Assembly (NCBI GenBank): GCA_018262095.1
Contig: JAGTRW010000010.1
Location: 1-64,000, forward strand
DNA: 64,000 nt
Origin: Pseudomonadota bacterium
GTDB taxonomy: Bacteria; Pseudomonadota; Gammaproteobacteria; Burkholderiales; Rhodocyclaceae
Direction: 5' to 3'
Shown here: positions 55,939 to 64,000 of the stretch, piece after piece
Numbering within the stretch: the first letter of the stretch is position 1
How the letters are laid out: the number at the start of each line of letters is the position of its first letter
Position numbers and translations under genes: made by a program
Notes under the pieces: generated by a model
Databases searched by the model: none
What the model was told of the DNA's origin: nothing
What the model saw: only the letters and a program-made list of their open reading frames with translations

Positions 55939-56247
55939 ATGAGCGACTGGAAAAAACTCTGCCAACTCGACGACATCCCGCGCCAGGGCAGCCGCGTCGT
56001 CGCCTCGGCGAGCGGCGACATCGCGCTCTTCCGCACCGACGACGACGAGGTCTTCGCCGTGCATGATCAGTGCCCGCACAAGGGCGGGCCGCTGTCGCAG
56101 GGAATCCTTACCGGCAGGGTGGTGACCTGTCCGCTGCACGGCTGGAAGATCGCTCTGGAGAACGGCGAGGCGGTCGCGCCCGACGCCGGTTGCGCGCGCA
56201 CCTTCTCGGTCAAGCGCGTCGGCGACGACGTGTGGATCGCCACCTGA
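55939..56247 (+). CDS. nirD: Nitrite reductase small subunit, Rieske-type
   Basis: The 102-residue partner of NirB. It has a Rieske fold with Cys45-x-His47 (CPHKGGPLSQG) and Cys64-x2-His67 (CPLHGWKI), so unlike E. coli NirD the [2Fe-2S] ligands are all present. The ATG at 55939 has GAAAGGA upstream. Its stop overlaps the nasA start as TGATG, coupling translation. Confidence 0.94.
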   Translation: MSDWKKLCQLDDIPRQGSRVVASASGDIALFRTDDDEVFAVHDQCPHKGGPLSQGILTGRVVTCPLHGWKIALENGEAVAPDAGCARTFSVKRVGDDVWIAT

Positions 56248-59003
56248 TGAAACAAGTGATGTCCCTGACGCAAACGCGCAGCACCTGCTGCTACTGCGGC
56301 ACCGGCTGCGGCGTGATCGTGCATTCGGCGGGCGGAAAGATCGTCAACGTCGAGGGCGACGCGCAGCATCCGGCCAACTTCGGAAAGCTGTGCACCAAGG
56401 GCAACACCCTGCATCTGGCGGCGGTGAAGACCGGCCGCGCGCTGCGGCCGATGCTGCGCCGTTCGCGCAGCGAAGAACGTTCGCCGACGAACTGGGACGA
56501 CGCGATCGACTCCGCGGCGCAGCGCTTTTCCGAAATCATCGCCGAACACGGCCCCGACGCCGTCGCCTTCTACGTCTCGGGACAGCTCTTGACCGAGGAC
56601 TATTACGTCTTCAACAAGCTCGCGCGCGCTCTCATCGGCACCAACAACATCGATTCGAACTCGCGCCTGTGCATGTCGTCGGCGGTCGCCGCGTACAAGG
56701 CGACGCTCGGCGCGGACGCAGTGCCGTGCAGCTACGAGGACATCGACCTGGCCGATCTATTGCTGATCGCCGGCGCCAACCCGGCGTACGCGCACCCGGT
56801 GCTCTTTCGCCGCGTCGAGGCGGCGCGCGCCGCCAACCCGCAGCTCAGGCTGATCGTCGTCGATCCGCGCCGCACCGACACCGCCGCCGAGGCCGATCTG
56901 CACCTGGCGATCACGCCCGGCAGCGACGTGCTGCTCTACTCGGCGATGCTGCACGTGCTGCTCTGGGAAGGGCTGACCGCCCCCACCTTCATCGCCGAAC
57001 ACACCAGCGGTTTCGACGAGCTGCGCCGCCAGGTCGCCGAGCTGACGCCCGGCGCGGTGGCCGCCGCCTGCGGCTTAGGGGTACGCGGGGCCGAAGACAT
57101 CGTCACCGCCGCGCGCTGGTTCGGGCAGGCCAAGGCGCCGCTCTCGTTCTGGTGCCAGGGGCTCAACCAGTCGATCCACGGCACGCACAACGGCGCGGCG
57201 CTGATCCACCTGCACCTGGCCACCGGGACCATCGGCCGGCCCGGCATGGGGCCCTTCTCGCTCACCGGCCAGCCCAACGCCATGGGCGGACGCGAGGCCG
57301 GCGCGATGGCCAATCTGCTGCCAGGACATCGCTCGCTGGCGAGCGCCGACGACCGCGCCGAGCTCGCGGCGCAGTGGGGAATCCCGACGCTCCCCGAGCA
57401 GCCAGGGAAAACGGCGGTCGAACTCTTCGACGCGATCGCCGACGGGGCTATCAAGGCGGTCTGGATCGCCTGCACCAACCCGGCGCACTCGCTGCCCGAC
57501 GTCAATCGCGTGCGCGCGGCCTTGAATAAAGCGCAGTTCGTCGTCGTCCAGGACGCCTGGGGCGACACCGAGACGGCCGCCTTCGCCGATCTGCTGCTGC
57601 CCGCCGCGACCTGGGGCGAAAAGGACGGCACCGTCACCAACTCCGAGCGGCGAATCTCGCGCGTTCGCGCCGCCGTCGCGCCGCCGGGCGAGGCGCGCGC
57701 CGACTGGCGAATCGCGCGCGATTTCGCGCGATCTCTTGGCGACAAGCTCGGCGTCGGCGAGTCAGCCCGGGCGCTCTTCGCCTTCGAATCGGCCGCCGAA
57801 GTCTATGACGAGCACGTCGCCACGACGCTCGGCCGCGATCTTGACATCGGCGGCCTGTCGCACGCCGTTCTCGACCGGATCGGCCCGCAGCAGTGGCCTT
57901 TCCCGTCCGGCGCGAGCGCCGGCACCGCGCGTCTTTACACCGACTCGCGTTTCGCCGGCAAAGACGGCAAGGCGAATTTCATCGCGCTCGAGACGACGCT
58001 GACCGCCGATACGCCCGACGCGCGTCATCCCTTCCGGCTGCTCACCGGTCGCCTGCGCGACCAGTGGCACGGCATGAGCCGCACCGGCCGCATCGCGCGG
58101 CTCTACGCCCACGACCCCGAGCCGAGCGTGCAGCTCAATCCGGCCGATCTGGCGCGGCGCGGTTGGGCCGCCGGCACCCTGCTGACGATCAAGAACAAGC
58201 GCGGCGCCATCGTGCTGCCGGTCGCCGCCTGCGACGACGTGCGCCCCGGCCAAACCTTCGTCGCCATGCACTGGGGGCGGCGCTCGCTCGCGCACGACGG
58301 CGTCAATGTGCTGATGCCGGCGGCCTTCGACCCGCACTCGAAGCAGCCCGAACTCAAGCACGCGGCGGTACGCCTCGAGGCGGCCGAGCTGCCCTGGCGA
58401 CTGACCGTCCTGCGTTCGTCGGGCGCGTCGTGCGACTCGCCGGGCGGCGACGAACAGGTGCAGATTTGGCGCGCGCGGCTGCAGCCGCTACTCGCCGATT
58501 TCGGCTACGCCGCGCTGACGCTCGACGGGCGCGACCGGCCGCTGGTCGCGCTGCGCCTGGCCGTCAGAGAGCCGCTCGCCGCCGAACAAATCGAAGCGAT
58601 CGCCGCCGCGCTCGACATGCCGCAGGCCGTCTGCCTCAACTACCGCGACGGCGCGCGCCACATCGTCAAGCGAGCGATCGTCGAAGAGCGCCGCCTGACC
58701 GGCATCCTGCTCGCCGGCGAAGACGCCGCCAGCGGCTGGCTGCGCGCCGCGCTGCGCGACGGCATCGCCATCGACGCGCTGCGCCGCTGGCTGTTCGCGC
58801 CGCGTTCGACCGCTCCGGTCGCCGGCGCAGCGCCACGCCGCGTCGTCTGCAACTGCTTCGACGTCAGCGAAGACGAGATCGAGCGCGAAGCACGCAGCGG
58901 CAAGTCGCTGCCCGAGCTGCAGCAAAGCCTCAAATGCGGCACCTCGTGCGGTTCGTGTCTCACTGAAGTCAGGCGGATGCTGGCTCAGCACAAGGCCGGC
59001 TAA
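56247..59003 (+). CDS. nasA: Assimilatory nitrate reductase catalytic subunit
   Basis: Reduces nitrate to nitrite in the cytoplasm with a Mo-bis-MGD cofactor. The 918-residue protein has the N-terminal [4Fe-4S] ligands Cys14, Cys17, Cys21 and Cys49, a likely molybdenum ligand Cys142 (SNSRLCMSSAVAAYK), and molybdopterin-binding motifs such as GANPAYAHPVLF and TGQPNAMGGREAGAM. The C-terminal 60 residues add a BFD-like [2Fe-2S] domain (VVCNCFDVSEDEI; CGTSCGSCLTEVRRM), as in the Klebsiella enzyme. No separate NADH-dehydrogenase subunit is next to it, so the electron donor is encoded elsewhere or is ferredoxin/flavodoxin. Confidence 0.95.
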   Translation: MKQVMSLTQTRSTCCYCGTGCGVIVHSAGGKIVNVEGDAQHPANFGKLCTKGNTLHLAAVKTGRALRPMLRRSRSEERSPTNWDDAIDSAAQRFSEIIAEHGPDAVAFYVSGQLLTEDYYVFNKLARALIGTNNIDSNSRLCMSSAVAAYKATLGADAVPCSYEDIDLADLLLIAGANPAYAHPVLFRRVEAARAANPQLRLIVVDPRRTDTAAEADLHLAITPGSDVLLYSAMLHVLLWEGLTAPTFIAEHTSGFDELRRQVAELTPGAVAAACGLGVRGAEDIVTAARWFGQAKAPLSFWCQGLNQSIHGTHNGAALIHLHLATGTIGRPGMGPFSLTGQPNAMGGREAGAMANLLPGHRSLASADDRAELAAQWGIPTLPEQPGKTAVELFDAIADGAIKAVWIACTNPAHSLPDVNRVRAALNKAQFVVVQDAWGDTETAAFADLLLPAATWGEKDGTVTNSERRISRVRAAVAPPGEARADWRIARDFARSLGDKLGVGESARALFAFESAAEVYDEHVATTLGRDLDIGGLSHAVLDRIGPQQWPFPSGASAGTARLYTDSRFAGKDGKANFIALETTLTADTPDARHPFRLLTGRLRDQWHGMSRTGRIARLYAHDPEPSVQLNPADLARRGWAAGTLLTIKNKRGAIVLPVAACDDVRPGQTFVAMHWGRRSLAHDGVNVLMPAAFDPHSKQPELKHAAVRLEAAELPWRLTVLRSSGASCDSPGGDEQVQIWRARLQPLLADFGYAALTLDGRDRPLVALRLAVREPLAAEQIEAIAAALDMPQAVCLNYRDGARHIVKRAIVEERRLTGILLAGEDAASGWLRAALRDGIAIDALRRWLFAPRSTAPVAGAAPRRVVCNCFDVSEDEIEREARSGKSLPELQQSLKCGTSCGSCLTEVRRMLAQHKAG

Positions 59004-59031
59004 AAATCCCGCCGCCTGCAGCGCGGGCGGC

Positions 59032-59739
59032 TTAGCGCAGCAGGACGCCCATCGCGCTGGCATCGAGAATGCGCAGGCCTTGCTGCTCTAGATCGAACGC
59101 ACAGCAGGCGGTCAGCGGCCCGGTGATCACCGACGCCTGGTAGGTCATCAGCACCAGCTCGCTAATCGTAAATTGGGCACTGATCGGGTCCGGGCAAGAG
59201 CGCATGCGCTGTAGTACTTCAGCGACGCGAAAGCGCCCACGATAAAGACCAAAGGTCACGTGCGGGACATACGGAAAATCCTTCTCGCCGGGCCCATCAC
59301 CGACTAGCGCTTGCTGGATCCGCGCGATACCGCCTTCGTCGTCGCGAACCGAGAAGTAGGCGGCTGAAGGAAATGTTGCCGGGCCGCCGACGGCAATCGA
59401 AAAAGGTCGCAGCAAGGCACGCTCAAGAAATTCGATCTGCGCACCGAAGGTCGCCGGCGTGTAGTCATCGCCGAGCCCCTGGTCGGGTCCGGGGAATCCG
59501 CAAATGCGCAGGGTGATATGCGGCTGACGGTCATAGCGCGGCAGTAGATAGTCGGCGAGATGACGACGCATCCGCGCGCTCGCCGCGCACAGGCTTGGCA
59601 GATCGAGGCGAATGGCCCAGACCGCGTAGCGGCTGCGCCCCTGGCGCCAATCGACGAAGTCCTGGCGAACGCTGGCCACCGTCCACGCAGTATCCGACTC
59701 GGCCGGCGCCGAGGATTCAGTCGCTTTTCTGGAAATCAT
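59032..59739 (-). CDS. 2H phosphoesterase (LigT/2'-5' RNA ligase-like) protein
   Basis: A 235-residue soluble protein with both HxTx motifs of the 2H superfamily: RQPHITLRICGF (near residue 73) and PYVPHVTFGLYRG (near residue 160), each followed by a hydrophobic strand. These enzymes act on 2',3'-cyclic phosphates or 2'-5' bonds in RNA or small nucleotides. The N-terminal 30 residues look disordered. The protein is longer than LigT (about 175). The gene converges on nasA with a 28-bp gap. The exact substrate is unknown. Confidence 0.85.
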   Translation of the reverse strand: MISRKATESSAPAESDTAWTVASVRQDFVDWRQGRSRYAVWAIRLDLPSLCAASARMRRHLADYLLPRYDRQPHITLRICGFPGPDQGLGDDYTPATFGAQIEFLERALLRPFSIAVGGPATFPSAAYFSVRDDEGGIARIQQALVGDGPGEKDFPYVPHVTFGLYRGRFRVAEVLQRMRSCPDPISAQFTISELVLMTYQASVITGPLTACCAFDLEQQGLRILDASAMGVLLR

Positions 59740-59774
59740 TGCGATCCACCGGACAGTCTACGGCTTTGGGAGCG

Positions 59775-60359
59775 CTATTTCTGCTGGCTCTCGGCTTCCT
59801 GGCAGACGAACGATTCGCCGGTGAAAAAGAACGAGCCGCCGGCCTGGTAGTGGATCGTCGTGCGACCAGCGTCGGGAAAATGCCAGCGATCTTCGGAAAA
59901 CACCTGCGGGTCGGCCCACGCGGCAAGCACTTGGGCGATGAAAAGATCGTGAGCTTGCTGATTGGCCGGATCGGAGATCACCCGGCACTCGAGCCAGGCG
60001 ACGCAGCCGCTGATCAGCGGCGCGGCGATTTTCGTCGCGGCGAAGGGGACGAGTCCGGTGCGCGCGAACTTGTCGCCGTCGCGTCCGGAAACGCTGCCGG
60101 CGGCGAGTACCTGGTCGGCGATGGCGCGCCCGGGGATGTTGAGCGCGAACTCGCCGGAGGCCTCGACCAGCTCGCGCGTCAGCGTCTGGCGGTCGATGAC
60201 CAGCAGCACCTTGGGCGGATCGAAGTCGAGCGGCATCGCCCACGACGCCGCCATGACGTTGCTCCGTCGGCCAGCGGCGCTGGTGACCAGCGTCACCGGG
60301 CCGTGATTGAGCAAGAGATAGCTCTTGGCCAGCGCGACTGATTGAAACTGCTTATCCAC
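59775..60359 (-). CDS. Flavin reductase-like (FMN-binding split-barrel) protein
   Basis: A 194-residue protein of the flavin reductase domain family: LLNHGPVTLVTSAAGRRSNV, MAASWAMPLDFDPPKVLLVI, RELVEASGEFALNIPG and the C-terminal TIHYQAGGSFFFTGE. The start is GTG at 60359, with GGAG ten bases upstream. It is only distantly like the family member at 36006-36548. The partner enzyme is not apparent; it is co-directional with the 2H phosphoesterase (35 bp apart), so the two may be co-transcribed. Confidence 0.87.
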   Translation of the reverse strand: MDKQFQSVALAKSYLLLNHGPVTLVTSAAGRRSNVMAASWAMPLDFDPPKVLLVIDRQTLTRELVEASGEFALNIPGRAIADQVLAAGSVSGRDGDKFARTGLVPFAATKIAAPLISGCVAWLECRVISDPANQQAHDLFIAQVLAAWADPQVFSEDRWHFPDAGRTTIHYQAGGSFFFTGESFVCQEAESQQK

Positions 60360-60473
60360 GTTCGCAATGCTCCAGGCAAAAGCACAAGCTTAGCCGGTCT
60401 TGGCCTGCGCCGCCCGCAAAGCGCGCAAATCGGCTAGCATTGAGCCCGTTGATCATTTGGCGAGGAGACAAGA

Positions 60474-61226
60474 ATGCATATTCTGGGAATCGATGTCGGG
60501 GGGACGGGAATCAAAGCCGCCATCGTCGACACGCAGACCGGGGAACTCGCCAGCGAACGGATCCGCATCCTGACGCCGCAGCCGGCGACGCCGGCGGCGA
60601 TCGGCGCGACGCTCAAGGAACTGGTCGCGCAGCAGCAGTGGTCGGGGCCGATCGGCATCGGTTTTCCGGCAGCAATCCAGCGCGGCGTCGTTCGCACCGC
60701 GGCCAACATCGACAAATCGTTCATCGGCCTGCCGATTGCCGAGTATTTTTCGCAGCAGACGGACAACCCCGTCTACATCGCCAACGACGCCGACGTCGCC
60801 GGACTCACCGAAATGCGCTTCGGCGCCGGCAAGGCAACCCGCGGCGTGGTGCTGATCGTCACCATCGGCACCGGACTCGGCACCGCGCTGTTCATCGACG
60901 GCCATTTGCTGCCCAACACCGAACTTGGCCATCTGCTGCTCGAAAACGGCATCGAGGCGGAAAAATACGCGTCGGAGACCGTTCGCGTCACCAAGGAACT
61001 CAAATGGAAGGACTGGGGCGCGCGCTTCAACCTTTATCTGACGACCATGGAAAAGCTGCTGTGGCCCGATCTGATCGTTCTCGGCGGCGGCGCCAGCGCC
61101 AAGCTGCACAAGTTCTCGCCGCAGATCACCACGCAGGTGCCGGTGGTCGCCGCCAGCTTCCTCAACCAGGCCGGGATCGTCGGCGCCGCGCTGTTCGCCG
61201 AACAGGAACTGCGCCGCGCCAGTTGA
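60474..61226 (+). CDS. ppgK: Polyphosphate glucokinase
   Basis: Phosphorylates glucose with inorganic polyphosphate (and often ATP). The 250-residue ROK-family protein begins [19 protein letters not shown] (phosphate-1 motif), has [17 protein letters not shown] with the catalytic Asp, and [18 protein letters not shown] (phosphate-2); this set and the short length fit PpgK, not ATP-dependent Glk. The ATG has GGAGA upstream. It ends 9 bp before the convergent relA, with no obvious terminator between them. Confidence 0.9.
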   Translation: MHILGIDVGGTGIKAAIVDTQTGELASERIRILTPQPATPAAIGATLKELVAQQQWSGPIGIGFPAAIQRGVVRTAANIDKSFIGLPIAEYFSQQTDNPVYIANDADVAGLTEMRFGAGKATRGVVLIVTIGTGLGTALFIDGHLLPNTELGHLLLENGIEAEKYASETVRVTKELKWKDWGARFNLYLTTMEKLLWPDLIVLGGGASAKLHKFSPQITTQVPVVAASFLNQAGIVGAALFAEQELRRAS

Positions 61227-61235
61227 TCTAGCGTT

Positions 61236-63461
61236 TCAGGCGCGCCGCGCGCCGACCACGCCGTCGACGTCGTGCAACAACGCCAAGGTTCGATTGAGTT
61301 GATTGACGTTGCTGATCTCGGCGGTGAAGCGCATGTGCGCCTCGCCCTGCTTCGACTGGGTATTGACCGCGATGACGTTGATCTTCTCGCGCGTCAGCAC
61401 TTCCGAGACGTCGCGCAGCAGGCCCTGGCGGTCGTTGGCATCGACCACGATATCGACCGCGAAGATGCCGTCGGCCTGACCACCCCACGCGGTTTCGATC
61501 ACGCGCTCGGGCTGCATCGCCTCCATATTGGAGAAGTTGGAACAATCGGCGCGGTGGATCGACACGCCCTTGCCGCGCGTCACGAAACCGACGATGGGAT
61601 CGGGCGGCGCCGGTTTGCAGCAGCCGGCGAGCTGGGTCAAGAGTTTATCGACGCCGACGATCAGGATGCCTTTCTCGGCTTCGTCGCTGGCCTTGTGCTT
61701 GCGCACCGGCGCTTCGTTGATGGCGCGCTCGTCGGGCAGCGCATCGGCGCCGCGCACCGCGATCTGCAGCTGGCGCAGGTTGATGTCGGCGCGCGCAATG
61801 GCGATGAACAGGTCGTCGCTCTTGGCAAAGCCGAGCTTGACCGCGAGTTCGTCGAGCTTGACCCCGGTCTCGCCCATGCGCTGCAATTCTCGGTTGACGA
61901 TGGCGCGACCTTCGGCCAGCGTTTCCTCGAGCTGGCGCGTCGAGAACCACTGCCGCGCCTTGGCGCGCGCGCGGTGCGTAAAGAGGTAGCCGAGCGTCGG
62001 GTTGAGCCAGTCGCGCGACGGTCCGCCCTGCTTGGCGACGACGATCTCGACGCGCTGCCCGGTTTCGAGCTGGGTATTGAGCGTCACCAACGCGCCGTTG
62101 ACCTTGGCGCCGCGGCAACGGTGGCCAAGATCGGTATGCACGCGGTAGGCGAAATCGACCGGCGTCGCGCCGCGCGGCAGGTCGACGACGCGGCCCTGCG
62201 GCGTCATCACGTAGATCGTCTCGTCGAGCGCCGCTTCCTTGTAATTCTTGACCCAGTCGGACGAATCGGAAACCTCGTCCTTCCAGGTGATGAGCTGGCG
62301 CAACCAGGCGATCTTCTCGTCGTAATTGCCTTCGGACGAGTGCTTGGAACCTTCCTTGTAGCGCCAGTGCGCGGCGACGCCGAGCTCGGCATGCTGGTGC
62401 ATGTCGCGGGTGCGGATCTGCACTTCGAGCGCGCGCCCGTCGGGACAATGCACCGCGGTATGCAGCGAGCGATAGTCGTTGCCCTTGGGATTCGAAATAT
62501 AGTCGTCGAATTCCTTGGAGATCGGCGACCACATGTTGTGCACGATGCCGAGCACCGTGTAGCAGTCCTTGACCTCATCGACGATCACGCGCAGCGCGCG
62601 AACGTCGTAGACTTCGGAGAACTCGACGTCCTTCTTGCGCATCTTGTTCCAGATGCTGTAGATGTGCTTGGGCCGGCCGTAGATTTCGGCGCCGGTGATG
62701 CCGATACCCGCCAGTTCGCGCTTGAGGCGATCGACTGCATCGACGATGAACTGTTCGCGCTCGGCGCGCTTCTCGTCGAGCTGCTTGGCGATCTTCTTGT
62801 AAAGATCGGGATGCAGGAAGCGGAACGAGAGATCCTCGAGTTCCCACTTGAGCTCCCAGACGCCGAGCCGGTTGGCCAGCGGCGAGTAGAGTTCGAGCGT
62901 CTCGCGCGCCACCTGGACGCGCAGCTCGTCGGCCTCGACCGCATAATGGCGCAGCGTCTGCGTGCGCGACGCGAGACGCAGCAGAACGACGCGGATGTCC
63001 TCGACGACGGCCAGGAACATCTTGCGCAGGATCTCGATCTGCGCCTTCATCTCGACCGGATTGCGCTCGCCGCTGTCGGCCGAATGGGCGACGAAACCGC
63101 GCGAAATCGGACGCATGCGATTAAGCCGCGAGATGCCGCCGACCAGGTCTGCACAGGCCGCGCCGAAGCGCGATTCGATCTGCGCCAGGCCCTGCTCGTC
63201 GTAGGTCGGCACGGCAAAGAGCAGCGCTGCCAGACGGCAGTCGGCGTCGAGCTTGAGCCCGACCAGAATCAGCGCCATGCCCAGGCCGTGGTGCCAGACG
63301 CCCTCGCCGCTGCCGAGCTTCTGGTCGCCATAGACCGACAGCGCAAACTGCGCGGCCAGGCGGATCTTGGCCGCCTCGTCAGCGTTGAGTCCTTCGCTCA
63401 AGGTGTGCAGGGAATGCTCGAAGTCGCTCTGCGCGGCGACGGAATGGACGACGGAAACCAT
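61236..63461 (-). CDS. relA: (p)ppGpp synthetase RelA
   Basis: Makes (p)ppGpp from GTP/GDP and ATP when uncharged tRNA enters the ribosome. The 741-residue protein has a hydrolase-like N-terminal domain that has lost the HD metal motif (LLFAVPTYDEQG where SpoT has a His-Asp pair), an intact synthetase domain (YGRPKHIYSIWNKM, SEVYDVRALRVIV, GNDYRSLHTAVHCPDGRALE), a TGS domain (VMTPQGRVVDLPRGATPVDF), a zinc-finger-like region with CCKPAPPD, and a C-terminal ACT domain. The loss of HD marks it as monofunctional RelA rather than SpoT. The ATG at 63461 fits the family N-terminus. Confidence 0.95.
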   Translation of the reverse strand: MVSVVHSVAAQSDFEHSLHTLSEGLNADEAAKIRLAAQFALSVYGDQKLGSGEGVWHHGLGMALILVGLKLDADCRLAALLFAVPTYDEQGLAQIESRFGAACADLVGGISRLNRMRPISRGFVAHSADSGERNPVEMKAQIEILRKMFLAVVEDIRVVLLRLASRTQTLRHYAVEADELRVQVARETLELYSPLANRLGVWELKWELEDLSFRFLHPDLYKKIAKQLDEKRAEREQFIVDAVDRLKRELAGIGITGAEIYGRPKHIYSIWNKMRKKDVEFSEVYDVRALRVIVDEVKDCYTVLGIVHNMWSPISKEFDDYISNPKGNDYRSLHTAVHCPDGRALEVQIRTRDMHQHAELGVAAHWRYKEGSKHSSEGNYDEKIAWLRQLITWKDEVSDSSDWVKNYKEAALDETIYVMTPQGRVVDLPRGATPVDFAYRVHTDLGHRCRGAKVNGALVTLNTQLETGQRVEIVVAKQGGPSRDWLNPTLGYLFTHRARAKARQWFSTRQLEETLAEGRAIVNRELQRMGETGVKLDELAVKLGFAKSDDLFIAIARADINLRQLQIAVRGADALPDERAINEAPVRKHKASDEAEKGILIVGVDKLLTQLAGCCKPAPPDPIVGFVTRGKGVSIHRADCSNFSNMEAMQPERVIETAWGGQADGIFAVDIVVDANDRQGLLRDVSEVLTREKINVIAVNTQSKQGEAHMRFTAEISNVNQLNRTLALLHDVDGVVGARRA

Positions 63462-63655
63462 GGCGCGATTATACCTGCGCACGGCGAACGTTGGGTTTGC
63501 CGTGCGAATGCATGGCCAACGCCGATCGACGGCCCGCACCGCCACGGCATCGGCCGGCGCGCGCCGGGCCACAAAAATGCCTTTGTCCTATTTACATCGG
63601 CAAAGGCTTGCGCTAGTGTCGCCGCTGAAAAGTCATTCGCCAGGAGGGTAAAAGC

Positions 63656-64000
63656 ATGTTCAGCGGCAATCTCGACGACGCGCAATCGAGTGCATTGACG
63701 CCGCAACAGCTGGAAAAGATCCTGTCCTCGATCGACATTCCGGTCTGTCCGGTGGTGGTCACCAAAGCATTGCTCGAGGCGCAAAGCGACGATCCGGATC
63801 TGCCGCGCCTGGCCAGGCTGATCGCCGAAGACCCGAGCATGTCGGCGACTGCGCTCAAACTCGCCAATTCGGTCATTTACCGATCGGCCAACCCCGTCGC
63901 AAGCGTTCGCCATGCGGTCGAGCGGCTGGGCACCCAAGCGGTGGTCAGCATCATCGTTGCCGTGGCTTTGCACTCGACCGTCAAGGGGCTTTCCGAGGCC
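63656..64000 (+). CDS. HDOD-domain protein (3' end beyond window)
   Basis: The first 115 residues of a protein cut by the window edge. After a short leader, residues about 20-115 match the HDOD output domain: SIDIPVCPVVVTKALLEAQS, DDPDLPRLARLIAEDPSMSA, TALKLANSVIYRSANPVASV and RHAVERLGTQAVVSI. HDOD proteins act in signalling, often with GGDEF or kinase domains, but what follows here is not visible. The start ATG has a perfect AGGAGG eight bases upstream. Confidence 0.88.
   Translation, partial: MFSGNLDDAQSSALTPQQLEKILSSIDIPVCPVVVTKALLEAQSDDPDLPRLARLIAEDPSMSATALKLANSVIYRSANPVASVRHAVERLGTQAVVSIIVAVALHSTVKGLSEA

Noticed and set aside
53224-56139. A 971-codon open frame on the minus strand opposite nirB and nirD
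   Set aside because: Its product is Asp/Arg/Val-rich with no domain signs, and the other strand encodes a complete NirB with every cofactor ligand. Long antisense frames are expected in GC-rich coding DNA.
63604-63632. A possible sigma-28 promoter before the HDOD gene (CAAA ... GCCGCTGA)
   Set aside because: Spacing is one base too long and the -10 part matches only about six of eight bases.
61272-63698. An 808-codon plus-strand frame opposite relA
   Set aside because: It is antisense to a complete RelA, with biased composition and no family features.

Overview
The window reads as a GC-rich betaproteobacterial chromosome, most like the Rhodocyclales. The basis is gene order: lepA-lepB-DUF4845-rnc-era-recO-pdxJ-acpS-nagZ, uvrC-pgsA-tRNA(Gly-Cys-Gly), an EarP/EF-P (Arg32) pair and an assimilatory nitrate cluster. 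The species assignment is inference; no rRNA or marker comparison was possible.

Layout. 1-6.4 kb (minus strand): an edge-truncated PAS/GGDEF/EAL signalling protein, a chemoreceptor with a near-consensus sigma-28 promoter translationally coupled to a tandem winged-helix protein, then the tRNA cluster. 6.4-14 kb: pgsA and uvrC diverge from earP-efp, which converges on tal; a FUSC-type membrane protein follows. 14-21.5 kb: a tight housekeeping operon from lepA to nagZ with many ATGA overlaps. 21.7-29.8 kb: sbcDC, an MFS transporter, and a CBS-domain manganese pyrophosphatase whose 3' end overlaps the MFS gene. 29.8-37.5 kb: an accessory block with a PLP decarboxylase, a small membrane protein, an AT-rich 1100-residue metallophosphoesterase/STAND-like/TPR protein (the best candidate for an undescribed conflict or defence system), a flavin reductase, and a phosphatidylserine decarboxylase lacking its N-terminal half. 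37.5-43.6 kb: an amino-acid ABC transporter, a NUDIX hydrolase, an alpha/beta hydrolase and two unrecognised proteins.

43.6-49 kb: a TetR-type repressor with an integrase-like N-terminal extension faces an HpcH/HpaI aldolase and a TRAP transporter (dctPQM). The promoter between them holds two TACCGnnCGGTA operators, one lying inside the -35/-10 spacer. This looks like a repressed uptake-plus-aldolase catabolic unit.

49-59 kb: nitrate assimilation. nasT (ANTAR antiterminator) precedes a leader with a consensus sigma-54 promoter, two hairpins with the same AACGGC hexaloop and an intrinsic terminator overlapping the second hairpin. Then come nrtABC (uptake), nirBD (nitrite reductase) and nasA (nitrate reductase). 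Hairpin repeats of one family flank nirB. The layout predicts double control: NtrC/sigma-54 initiation and NasT antitermination.

59-64 kb: a 2H phosphoesterase, a second flavin-reductase-like protein, polyphosphate glucokinase, RelA, and the start of an HDOD protein cut by the window edge. No CRISPR array, rRNA, complete insertion sequence or prophage was seen.
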